Origin: Campylobacteraceae bacterium
GTDB taxonomy: Bacteria > Campylobacterota > Campylobacteria > Campylobacterales > Sulfurospirillaceae
DNA length: 8,163 nucleotides
NCBI GenBank assembly: GCA_027013265.1
Contig: JALUXQ010000154.1
Span: forward strand, 1 to 8,163
Reading direction: 5' to 3'
A model generated the notes under the pieces. It saw only the letters and a list, made by a program, of their open reading frames with translations. It searched no databases and was not told the origin of the DNA. Made by a program: the position numbers and the translations under genes. Shown one piece after another: positions 1 to 6,015 of this stretch; within the stretch, counting starts at the first letter, position 1, and each line of letters starts with the position of its first letter.

Positions 1-364
1 TCTCACCCCTGCAACCCTTCTTTAGGTTGTACTCTAGGTTTGAGTAGTTGCAGATAACAGGCATGGCTCTTTGTACAATCTCTTGGCTTATCAAACTTCT
101 GCCCATATTTGTATGCAATATTACCCCTGTTGCATTTATAAGTGGTTTTAGTGATGGGGCAAAAACTTTTTTATACGCCGTATCTATCTCTTTAATCAAT
201 TTTTTATACTCAACTCCCTCTACATTGCTAGACAAAATCTCTGCCCTTAGTTCTTTTATCTTCTGTTTTGTGATTTTTGCGAGAAGCTTTTGGTTATAGC
301 CCCTAAAAGACTCGCTTTGCAAAATCTTATCTATCTTTGGTATCTCTCTTAGTTTATGGTGCAT
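1..364 (-). CDS. selA: L-seryl-tRNA(Sec) selenium transferase, N-terminal part (cut by window edge)
   Basis: SelA is a PLP enzyme that converts Ser-tRNA(Sec) to Sec-tRNA(Sec) using selenophosphate, in the cytoplasm. Reading the minus strand from ATG at 364 gives 121 uninterrupted codons to the left edge; the family is about 450-470 residues, so roughly a quarter is visible. The N-terminal helical region (residues 8-45, with IDKILQSESF) resembles the E. coli SelA stretch IDRLLRDSSF. The diagnostic family motif is at 74-90 (LINATGVILHTNMGRS), followed by YSNLEYNL at 107-114 and GCRGE at 117-121. The start is well fixed: an in-frame TAG lies immediately upstream (367-365) and AAAGGAT (377-371) is spaced 6 bases from the ATG. 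It lies downstream of the DUF2062 gene in the same direction and is divergent from selD, its pathway partner. The PLP lysine lies outside the window. Confidence 0.95.
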   Translation of the reverse strand, partial: MHHKLREIPKIDKILQSESFRGYNQKLLAKITKQKIKELRAEILSSNVEGVEYKKLIKEIDTAYKKVFAPSLKPLINATGVILHTNMGRSLISQEIVQRAMPVICNYSNLEYNLKKGCRGE

Positions 365-403
365 CTATGTATCCTTTGTTTGAGCTTATTTCTATGTCGA
401 CTA

Positions 404-409
404 ATTATA
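404..409 (-). promoter_or_regulatory. Putative -10 box of a selA promoter
   Basis: The minus strand reads TATAAT here, an exact consensus -10 hexamer, about 40 bases upstream of the selA start. No -35 box is convincing; TTGCAT lies 19 bases upstream, slightly too far. Campylobacterota vegetative promoters often lack a -35 element. The 84-base gap between selA and the upstream DUF2062 gene contains no terminator, so selA may also be read from upstream. Confidence 0.45.
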
Positions 410-448
410 GGGTTATTGGAGGTACCTTATGCAACATAAAGTCAGCAG

Positions 449-958
449 TTATCTCTTTTTGGACTTAAGATTTCTCTTTCTTTTTGCATGTCTCTTTTCT
501 GTCTTAACCGAGCGTATCCAAAGCCAATTTACACCGTAATAAACACTAATAGAGACAAAAATAGCATAAAACAGCGTGCCTGCATATAGTGGAATAAAGA
601 TATTGCCTAGATTACTCTCAAACCAGTGTATATTGAGCTCAACTCTCAAATGCGGCATACCTAGCATAAAAGTGCCTGTCAAATACTCCATATAGTACAT
701 AAAAGGCATAGTTATAGGATTACTAAGCCACACCATACTTATAGCAATAGGAACATTAAACCTAGCTATCGGAGTCATCGCAAGAACAGCCAACATCTGA
801 AATGGCATAGGTATGAAGCCCCAAAAAATACCAACCAACAAACCTCTTATTATCGCTTTTCTATTAATCGAAAGATACTCTCTTGGTATGTTGTATTTTT
901 TTATAAATGCATCTAATTTTGTCTTCTTGCCACTCTTTTTAAATAATTTTCTTATCAT
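449..958 (-). CDS. DUF2062 family small membrane protein
   Basis: A 169-residue predicted inner-membrane protein of the DUF2062 family, whose biochemical role is unknown. A basic N-terminal tail (residues 1-38) precedes the conserved core. The core has hydrophobic stretches at about 39-65 (GLLVGIFWGFIPMPFQML), 69-100 (with the family-typical VWLSNPITMPFMYY) and 120-148. The C-terminal 20 residues are almost all Lys and Arg, a likely cytoplasmic tail. The ATG at 958 has no visible Shine-Dalgarno, and a TATACT -10-like hexamer lies only 6 bases upstream (970-965 on the minus strand), so the mRNA may be leaderless or nearly so. No other start fits, because the next Met lies inside the conserved core. 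It sits between selA and selD. That placement suggests co-transcription with selA, but nothing in the protein points to selenium chemistry. Confidence 0.85.
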   Translation of the reverse strand: MIRKLFKKSGKKTKLDAFIKKYNIPREYLSINRKAIIRGLLVGIFWGFIPMPFQMLAVLAMTPIARFNVPIAISMVWLSNPITMPFMYYMEYLTGTFMLGMPHLRVELNIHWFESNLGNIFIPLYAGTLFYAIFVSISVYYGVNWLWIRSVKTEKRHAKRKRNLKSKKR

Positions 959-964
959 GATGAT

Positions 965-970
965 AGTATA
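965..970 (-). promoter_or_regulatory. Possible -10 box for the DUF2062 gene (near-leaderless)
   Basis: The minus strand reads TATACT, one mismatch from TATAAT, ending 6 bases before the ATG at 958. A start site 6-7 bases downstream would fall at or next to the ATG, giving a leaderless mRNA, which fits the absence of a Shine-Dalgarno. This could also be chance in AT-rich DNA. Confidence 0.3.
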
Positions 971-1023
971 ACAAATTTAACTAAATACTAGCAAAATTAA
1001 TCTGAACTTTACACTTATAGTTA

Positions 1024-1029
1024 TATAAT
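1024..1029 (+). promoter_or_regulatory. Putative -10 box of the selD operon promoter
   Basis: Exact TATAAT, 54 bases upstream of the selD TTG start, within the 125-base divergent intergenic region 959-1083. It would give a leader of about 45-50 bases. No well-spaced -35 box is present (TTTACA at 1008-1013 is only 10 bases upstream). This is the best candidate for driving selD and the three genes packed behind it. Confidence 0.45.
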
Positions 1030-1083
1030 CTCTTCATGTGTTCTAAACTAAAGTTATAGGTTTATACATAGTAAAGGTAAAAA

Positions 1084-2121
1084 TTGAGAAAATTAAACAA
1101 TGATGCAAAACTAACAAAGTTTGTAAAAGCTGCAGGCTGAGCCGCCAAACTAGCTCCGGGTGAGTTGACAAAAGCGCTTGGTGGACTGGATTGTAGTGAT
1201 AAAAATATTTTAGTAGGCTTAGATAGTAGTGATGACGCAGCTGTGTACAAGGTTGATGATGACAATGCTCTTGTACAAACAGTCGATATCATAACTCCTG
1301 TTGTTGATGACCCTTATCTATATGGACAGATAGCGGCTGCAAACTCCTTAAGTGATATTTTTGCTATGGGCGCGAAGGTAGCGACAGCCATGAATGTCGT
1401 TGGTTTTGATGGCTGCAACCACCCAAAAGAGGTTCTAAAAGAGATCCTAGAGGGCGGACAAAACAAGGTTAAAGAGTGTGGGGGCGTTATCGTCGGAGGT
1501 CATACCATAGAGACTCCAGAGATGCTTTATGGGCTTAGTGTGAGTGGTTTTGTACATCCCAAAAAGATATATCGAAACAATACACCAAAAATCGGCGATG
1601 TTTTGATACTCACAAAACCTCTTGGCATGGGAGTTTTGACAACAGCTATAAAGGCTGATATGGTTGATGTTAAAACCATAAACAAGGTAGCCTCGATACT
1701 AAGTGAATTAAACTACAAGCCATCAAACATCATGAAGAGGTACAGCGTAAGTGCCTGTACTGATGTGACGGGTTTCGGTTTGGCTGGACATGCATATGAG
1801 ATGAGTGATGATAAAATAACTATAAAGTTTGATTTTAACTCTATCCCAATCCTCCAAGAGGCATTTGATTTGGCAGATATGGGAATTATCCCAGCTGGAA
1901 CTTACAACAATAAATCTTACCTAAAAGAGAAGGTAAAGATAAAAAAAGAGTATGAATACGAGATATTTTTTTATGATGCACAAACCTCAGGCGGACTACT
2001 TATCGCTGTCTCTCAAAAAGATGCTGATGCCCTACTGCATGAACTAAAAGAAGAAGGCTATAAGTACAGCTCTATAATAGCTCAAATCTGCGAAAAAGAG
2101 GAGAAGGCTCTAGTCATATAG
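1084..2121 (+). CDS. selD: Selenide, water dikinase (selenophosphate synthetase) with predicted in-frame selenocysteine
   Basis: SelD makes selenophosphate from selenide and ATP, the selenium donor for Sec-tRNA synthesis. The frame runs from TTG 1084 to TAG 2119-2121 (345 residues; E. coli SelD has 347) and contains an in-frame TGA at 1138-1140. This is codon 19, the position of E. coli catalytic Cys17; the surrounding KAAG-U-AAKLAP matches E. coli GAGCGCKISP, and the essential Lys follows as K22. Downstream motifs are intact: SDDAAVY (49-55), D68, NSLSDIFAMG with D91, GGH (138-140), TKPLG (177-181), TDVTGFGLAGH with D227, and QTSGG near the C-terminus. The aspartates at 91 and 227 match the metal-binding Asp91 and Asp227 of E. 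coli. TTG 1084 is the only sensible start: in-frame TAG and TAA lie at 1069-1074, and AAAGG at 1073-1077 is spaced 6 bases away. A start at TTG 1165 would omit the active-site loop. Sec-containing SelD is known from Campylobacterota and Haemophilus. Confidence 0.93.
1138..1184 (+). promoter_or_regulatory. UGA selenocysteine codon with bacterial SECIS-like hairpin in selD
   Basis: Directly after the TGA, CCGCCAA (1142-1148) can pair with TTGGTGG (1178-1184), 7 pairs including one G-U. Inside this, TAGCTC (1151-1156) pairs with GAGTTG (1162-1167), 6 pairs with G-U wobbles, closing a 5-base loop CGGGT (1157-1161). The loop begins 16 bases after the TGA and has G at its second position. Both fit the published bacterial SECIS rules: a stem-loop shortly downstream of UGA with a G among the first two loop bases. 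It would bind SelB and direct Sec insertion. The fold was derived by hand, without energies. Confidence 0.8.
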
Positions 2122-2826
2122 ATGAAATTCAGTGGATTTAAAAAAGAGGGGATTAGATTTTTAGAGGATTTAAAAAACAACAATTCAAAAGAGTGGTTTG
2201 AGCTTCATAAATATATTTGGCAAAAAAATATACTAGAGCCAAACATTGCCTTTGTGCAAGATATGGGTGAAACACTTCAAATACTTGTTCCCACCATAAA
2301 CGCTCTTCCAAAAGTTGGCGGCTCTTTGTTTCGCATATATAGAGATATTCGTTTTAGCAAAGACAAGACTCCCATGAAGAGCAAAATCGGGCTACTCTTT
2401 TGGCAAGGAAAATCTCACAGAATGCAAAGTAGTAGTTTTTATATGCACTATGATGAGCATGAGTATTTTATATCAGCTGGCATCAGAGCTTTTAAGCCTC
2501 CTTTGCTTAAAACATACAGAGAGTACATACAGAATGAAGAAAATAGAAGAAAACTGCACTTTATACTTCAAGATTTAATTTCCAAAGGTTACAGCCTGCC
2601 TACTCCAAAGTATAAAAGAGTTCCAAAGGACTTTGATAAAGATGATGATTTTATATACCTGACACTCTACGGAGCGATGTTTGCTTATAAAATCTTCAAG
2701 ATGGATGAACTTTTTTTTAGTGTAGAGTTTTTAGATTTTGCTTTTGATATATATACAGATTTAAAAGATTTACAGCAATGGGTTTATGAGATGGAAAGAT
2801 ATATCCATAAAAAAGGAGACAATTAA
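2122..2826 (+). CDS. DUF2461 domain protein (TIGR02453-type)
   Basis: A 234-residue protein of the DUF2461 family, whose function is not established. Family hallmarks are visible. The N-terminal FSGFKKEGIRFLEDLKNNNSKEWF (3-26) matches the usual FxGFxxEAxxFLxxLxxNNxxEWF pattern. The central FRIYRDIRFSKDKTPMKS (70-87) is the most conserved block of the family. A later AGIRAFKPPLL (119-129) and YKRVPKDFD (164-172) complete the domain; length is normal. There is no signal peptide or membrane segment, so it is probably cytoplasmic. The ATG abuts the selD stop (TAG then ATG, no gap). The nearest purine-rich sequence (GGAG, 2100-2103) is too distant, suggesting coupled translation from selD. Whether its job relates to selenium or to the lipid-related genes downstream cannot be told from sequence. 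Confidence 0.88.
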   Translation: MKFSGFKKEGIRFLEDLKNNNSKEWFELHKYIWQKNILEPNIAFVQDMGETLQILVPTINALPKVGGSLFRIYRDIRFSKDKTPMKSKIGLLFWQGKSHRMQSSSFYMHYDEHEYFISAGIRAFKPPLLKTYREYIQNEENRRKLHFILQDLISKGYSLPTPKYKRVPKDFDKDDDFIYLTLYGAMFAYKIFKMDELFFSVEFLDFAFDIYTDLKDLQQWVYEMERYIHKKGDN

Positions 2827-3249
2827 ATGAACGATATGGGTGAACCGCGTATAAAAATAGTTGCTATGCCAAAAGATACAAATCCATCAGGAAATATCTT
2901 TGGTGGCTGGATTATGTCAAACATAGATATAGCAGGTGCCATAGCCACTAGAGACTTGCCCATCATAAGAGTAGTAACCGTGAAGGTCAACTCTATGGAG
3001 TTTCGTGAACCGATATATGTTGGAGATGTTGTCAGCTTTTATGCAAAAGTTGTAAAAGTCGGAAACACATCTATAAAAGTAAGTATTGAGGTCAATGCCG
3101 AACGCTTATATGAGGGCAAAAGACGATGTGTACATGTGACAAGTGCAAGCATCACATATGTTTCGGTTGATGCTGATGGAAAAAAGATACCAGTCGAATG
3201 CAGTGAAAACTATCTCATCGCTCTAGGAATAACAAACAGTGAATCATGA
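2827..3249 (+). CDS. yciA: Acyl-CoA thioesterase, YciA-type hotdog fold
   Basis: Predicted to hydrolyse acyl-CoA to free fatty acid and CoA in the cytoplasm, with the broad substrate range known for YciA. The 140-residue length is close to the 130-155 of the family. The signature block is at 14-39: MPKDTNPSGNIFGGW, then IMSNIDIAGAI. D34 aligns with the catalytic Asp44 of Haemophilus influenzae YciA (HI0827). VVTVKVNSMEFREPIYVGDVV and VGNTSIKVSIEV then follow the hotdog core, ending with TYVSVDADGKKIPV. The start at ATG 2827 directly follows the DUF2461 stop TAA and has AGGAG (2814-2818) spaced 8 bases away; the internal Met4 is too far from that site. The 3' end overlaps glpD by 11 bases. YciA-like and BACH-like thioesterases are close relatives, so the symbol is a family-level assignment. 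Confidence 0.88.
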   Translation: MNDMGEPRIKIVAMPKDTNPSGNIFGGWIMSNIDIAGAIATRDLPIIRVVTVKVNSMEFREPIYVGDVVSFYAKVVKVGNTSIKVSIEVNAERLYEGKRRCVHVTSASITYVSVDADGKKIPVECSENYLIALGITNSES

Positions 3250-4819
3250 ATCATACGATATAGTCATAATAGGTGGCGGTGCCACAGGAGCAGGAGTTGC
3301 ATTAGATGCTACTCTTAGAGGGTTTAAATGCCTGGTTTTAGAGAAAAATGATTTTAGTGAGGGCACTAGCAGTAGAAGTACAAAACTAGTTCACGGTGGT
3401 GTAAGGTACCTTGAAACTGCAATTAAAAAGCTGGATATCAATCAGTTTAATCTAGTAAAAGAGGGTTTAAAAGAGAGGTATAGACTTTTAAAAAATGCCC
3501 CTTTTCTAGCTCACCCTATCACTCTAGTAACCCCTCTGTACAAATGGTATGAGATACCTTATATATATGCTGGACTGGCTCTATATGATATAATATCAGG
3601 AAAAAGAAGACTTGGGAAAAGCACGATAGTTGGCAAAAGTGAGATTTTAAAAATTTTTCCATCAGTCAAAAAAGAGGGTTTAAAGGGTGGCGTGAGATAT
3701 TTTGATGGAGCATTTAATGACGCGAGGATGGCTTTAACACTACTACAAACTGCTAGAGAGAAAGATTGTGTCGTCAGAAATTATAATGAAGTCACAGATT
3801 TTATCTATACAGACGATAAAGTCACAGGAGCCCAAGTCAAAGATAAAATCACAAATCAAACATATAGCGTAAAAACAAAATTTGCCATAAATGCAACAGG
3901 GGTATTTTGTGACTCAATAAGAAAACTAGATGATGAAAATGCAGAAGATATAATCGAGCCGAGTTCTGGCATACATATCGTTTTAGATAAAAAATTCTTA
4001 CCAAACAATGAAGGCTTGATGATACCAAAAACCGAAGACGGCAGAGTCTTGTTTATGCTCCCTTGGATGGATAAATGCTTGGTGGGCACAACTGATGAAG
4101 AGTCAATCCCACAAGATCATCCAAAAGTGGATGATAAAGATATAGAGTATCTTTTGAGACACGCTAGAAAATACTTTAGCATAGATATAAAAAAAAGCGA
4201 CATACTCTCTTCATGGTGCGGACTTCGACCTTTGGTATCACTAAAACATGTAGATAACACAAAAGGGTTAGTGCGAGAACACTATATACAAAAATCAAAA
4301 TCAAATCTAGTCACCATAGCTGGTGGAAAATGGACATCATATAGAAAGATGGCAGAAGATACTGTTGATTTTGTTCAAAAGCTCTCAGGCAGGCAAAATC
4401 TACACACTTGTTGTACAAAAGATTACAAATTGTTTGGAAATAGAGAAAATATAGAAACTGTTAAAGAAAAATTGGGTAAATTAGGGCTAGAGATTGAGGA
4501 AAGTGAGTATTTACTGAAAACTTATGGCTCTAACGCAATTGTTGTTACAGATTTTATAAAGAGATATGGGGATAAAAAAATCCACAAAAACTATCCGACT
4601 TTAGAGGCTGAACTATACTACTGTGTAGAGCATGAGTTCGTCAAGAATCCACTTGACTTTTTAGTTCGTCGTGTAGGTTTGGGACTCATAGATATAGATG
4701 CAGCAAAAGAGTCTTTGAGGAGAGTTACATCTATATTAAAAGAGTTACTTGGTTGGAGTGATGAGATGCGTGAGCGCAAAGTCGAAGAGGCATCCAAGCT
4801 TCTAAATGAGGGTATATAG
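3239..4819 (+). CDS. glpD: FAD-dependent glycerol-3-phosphate dehydrogenase
   Basis: Oxidises sn-glycerol 3-phosphate to dihydroxyacetone phosphate, normally passing electrons to quinone at the inner membrane. The protein is 526 residues (E. coli GlpD is 501). It opens with the Rossmann FAD motif DIVIIGGGATGAG (7-19). The family block EGTSSRSTKLVHGGVRYLE (41-59) follows, then GGVRYFDGAFNDARM (150-164), NATGVFCD (218-225), SSWCGLRPL with R330, and the C-terminal FAD contact AGGKWTSYRKMAED (361-374). The rest (about 395-526) is the DAO C-terminal domain, with AELYYCVEHEF and DFLVRR. There is no signal peptide. GTG 3239 overlaps the thioesterase gene by 11 bases, with AGGA at 3225-3228. An ATG at 3246 is out of frame and stops after five codons. 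No glpK or glpF is in the window, so the G3P source (uptake or lipid turnover) is unknown. A GlpO-type oxidase is a less likely alternative. Confidence 0.93.
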   Translation: MNHESYDIVIIGGGATGAGVALDATLRGFKCLVLEKNDFSEGTSSRSTKLVHGGVRYLETAIKKLDINQFNLVKEGLKERYRLLKNAPFLAHPITLVTPLYKWYEIPYIYAGLALYDIISGKRRLGKSTIVGKSEILKIFPSVKKEGLKGGVRYFDGAFNDARMALTLLQTAREKDCVVRNYNEVTDFIYTDDKVTGAQVKDKITNQTYSVKTKFAINATGVFCDSIRKLDDENAEDIIEPSSGIHIVLDKKFLPNNEGLMIPKTEDGRVLFMLPWMDKCLVGTTDEESIPQDHPKVDDKDIEYLLRHARKYFSIDIKKSDILSSWCGLRPLVSLKHVDNTKGLVREHYIQKSKSNLVTIAGGKWTSYRKMAEDTVDFVQKLSGRQNLHTCCTKDYKLFGNRENIETVKEKLGKLGLEIEESEYLLKTYGSNAIVVTDFIKRYGDKKIHKNYPTLEAELYYCVEHEFVKNPLDFLVRRVGLGLIDIDAAKESLRRVTSILKELLGWSDEMRERKVEEASKLLNEGI

Positions 4820-4833
4820 AACAATTTTGTAAC

Positions 4834-4849
4834 TATACTGTTATACTGT
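4834..4849 (+). repeat. Tandem 8-bp direct repeat upstream of the binding-protein promoter
   Basis: TATACTGT occurs twice back to back (4834-4841 and 4842-4849), just upstream of the TATAAT box at 4855-4860. It covers roughly the -15 to -35 region, so it may be a regulator site, or alternative -10 hexamers (TATACT) for shifted start sites. Confidence 0.4.
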
Positions 4850-4854
4850 TGTTG

Positions 4855-4860
4855 TATAAT
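4855..4860 (+). promoter_or_regulatory. Putative -10 box of the ABC transporter promoter
   Basis: Exact TATAAT in the 83-base gap between glpD and the binding-protein gene, 42 bases upstream of the ATG at 4903. A start near 4867 would give a leader of about 36 bases containing the AGGAGA ribosome site at 4893-4898. No -35 box is convincing. No terminator is visible behind glpD, so read-through from the upstream genes is also possible. Confidence 0.5.
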
Positions 4861-4869
4861 TCCTGCTTA

Positions 4870-4881
4870 GAGCTAAAGCTC
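4870..4881 (+). repeat. Short palindrome GAGCT-AA-AGCTC in the leader
   Basis: A perfect 5-bp inverted repeat with a 2-base centre, lying about 10 bases downstream of the -10 box and before the ribosome site. Its position suits a repressor operator or a small mRNA hairpin. It is short enough to be chance and is not followed by a T-tract, so it is not a terminator. Confidence 0.3.
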
Positions 4882-4902
4882 AAAAATCTATTAGGAGAAA
4901 AT

Positions 4903-5967
4903 ATGAAAAAATTAGCTATTTCATCTGTTGCAATCGCAACATTGTTAGCTGGAAGTCTGTATGCTGGCAACGGTACACTTAGGCTAATAACTTGGAAAGG
5001 GTATGCTCCAAAGGCACTTGTTAAAAAGTTTGAAAAAGAGACGGGCATAAAGGTTAAGGTAACTTACAGTAACAACGAAGAGATGATTGCGAAGCTTAGA
5101 GCTACAAGAGGTGGCGGATTTGATTTAGCACAACCTAGTGTCGATAGAATCAGTTTTGTACAGAAAAAGTTTCATATCTATCATGCGATTGATTATAGCA
5201 AAGTAAATACAGATCAAATTACAGCTGCCATGGTTAAGGCTGCTAAAAAAATTAGTGGAGTTGATGGCAAAGTCTATTCTGTTCCATTTATCTATGGAAC
5301 CACAGGAATGATCGTAAACAAAAAGTTAGCTCCAGGAGCTAATGACTGGTCTGATCTTTGGAATCCAAAATACGCAGGTAAAATTTCTTATAGATTAAAG
5401 AGACCTATTCTTATAGGTGCAGCTTTTGGAATGGGTTATGATCCTTTTGCACTATATAGCGATAAAGCAGCTTACAAGAAACTTATAGACAAAGTTACAA
5501 AAAAACTAATCGAGTCTAAAAAATATGTAAAAACTTATTGGACAAGTGGAGACACACAAAAAGGTCTTGTTCAAAGTGGCGATGTTGTGGTTGAATCTGG
5601 CTGGGATGCGATAGGCTGGCAAGCTCATAATAAAAATCCAAATATTGACTTTATTTGCCCAAAAAGTGGAGCACTTGGTTGGATAGATACTTTTGCAATT
5701 CCTGCAAAATCTAAAAATATCGAAGCTGCGTATAAGTGGATAAACTTTATTTTACAACCTAAAAATGCTGCATATGTTACAAATAAAAGTAGCTATATGA
5801 CTGTCTCTAAAGATGCTTCAAAATATCTTGACGCCAAGATTAAAGCTAATTTTAGCAGGTCATACTCAAAAGCAGATATTAATAACATCAAATGGTATGA
5901 TGCTCTTCCTTCAGGGTTTGCCACTATCGAAGCAAAAGCACTAGACAAAATAAAAGCTGCACAATAA
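4903..5967 (+). CDS. PotD-like periplasmic substrate-binding protein of an ABC importer
   Basis: Captures a small solute in the periplasm and delivers it to the permease encoded downstream. The 354-residue protein has a clear signal peptide: MKK, a hydrophobic core at 4-17, and probable cleavage after SLYA (residue 21). The mature part matches the PotD/PotF family (COG0687): LITWKGYAP (28-36, PotD YNWTEYVP), LAQPSVD (75-81), YSVPFIYGTTGMIVN (125-139), WSDLWNPKYAGKI (149-161) and GWIDTFAIPAKSKN (259-272). By hand alignment W31, Y34, W260 and D262 match PotD ligand contacts. PotD Asp168 and Glu171, however, fall in YRLKRP (163-168), which is basic. The substrate is therefore uncertain, and no pot symbol is assigned. 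ATG 4903 is the start: AGGAGA lies 4-5 bases upstream and the signal peptide begins there. An earlier in-frame TTG at 4849 would place the signal peptide internally and overlap the promoter. Confidence 0.9.
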   Translation: MKKLAISSVAIATLLAGSLYAGNGTLRLITWKGYAPKALVKKFEKETGIKVKVTYSNNEEMIAKLRATRGGGFDLAQPSVDRISFVQKKFHIYHAIDYSKVNTDQITAAMVKAAKKISGVDGKVYSVPFIYGTTGMIVNKKLAPGANDWSDLWNPKYAGKISYRLKRPILIGAAFGMGYDPFALYSDKAAYKKLIDKVTKKLIESKKYVKTYWTSGDTQKGLVQSGDVVVESGWDAIGWQAHNKNPNIDFICPKSGALGWIDTFAIPAKSKNIEAAYKWINFILQPKNAAYVTNKSSYMTVSKDASKYLDAKIKANFSRSYSKADINNIKWYDALPSGFATIEAKALDKIKAAQ

Positions 5968-5986
5968 TATATAAACAGTACAATCA

Positions 5987-6015
5987 ATACACTAGAGGTA
6001 AAACCTCTAGTGTAT
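5987..6015 (+). terminator. Strong stem-loop after the binding-protein gene (attenuator or mRNA-stabilising hairpin)
   Basis: ATACACTAGAGGT (5987-5999) and ACCTCTAGTGTAT (6003-6015) form a perfect 13-bp stem with an AAA loop, or 12 bp with a 5-base loop. It begins 20 bases after the stop codon. No T-tract follows it directly, so it is more likely a 3'-end stabiliser or partial attenuator than a classical terminator. Hairpins at this place in importer operons commonly keep binding-protein mRNA more abundant than the permease mRNA. Confidence 0.7.

Noticed and set aside
48..299. 83-residue plus-strand open frame
   Set aside because: It is antisense to selA, whose translation on the other strand is a clear family match; the hydrophobic composition is a by-product.
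959..1083. Possible tRNA or small RNA in the divergent intergenic region
   Set aside because: No cloverleaf, T-loop GTTCGA-type sequence or stable hairpin is seen; the content fits two promoters only.
1084..1165. selD as a pseudogene with a premature TGA, or a shorter gene starting at TTG 1165
   Set aside because: The region before the TGA is in frame, has a ribosome site, aligns with the SelD active-site N-terminus, and a SECIS-like hairpin follows. A start at 1165 would remove the catalytic loop and has no proper ribosome site.
3247..3249. The thioesterase TGA as another selenocysteine codon
   Set aside because: The protein is already full length for its family, the downstream frame shows no homology, and the TGA lies inside the glpD start overlap.
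3246..3263. ATG 3246 as an alternative glpD start
   Set aside because: It is out of frame with glpD and meets a TAG after five codons; GTG 3239 is in frame and gives the normal N-terminus before the FAD motif.
3856..4089. Minus-strand frame inside glpD, and similar frames at 1062-1292, 4618-4824, 4833-5048, 5793-5987, 6311-6598 and 6605-6931
   Set aside because: All are antisense shadows of strongly supported genes or their promoters, rich in Ser/Leu/Phe with no recognisable domain.
4849..4902. Extended N-terminus of the binding protein from TTG 4849
   Set aside because: It would bury the signal peptide behind 18 extra residues, overlap the -10 box, and ignore the AGGAGA site placed correctly for ATG 4903.
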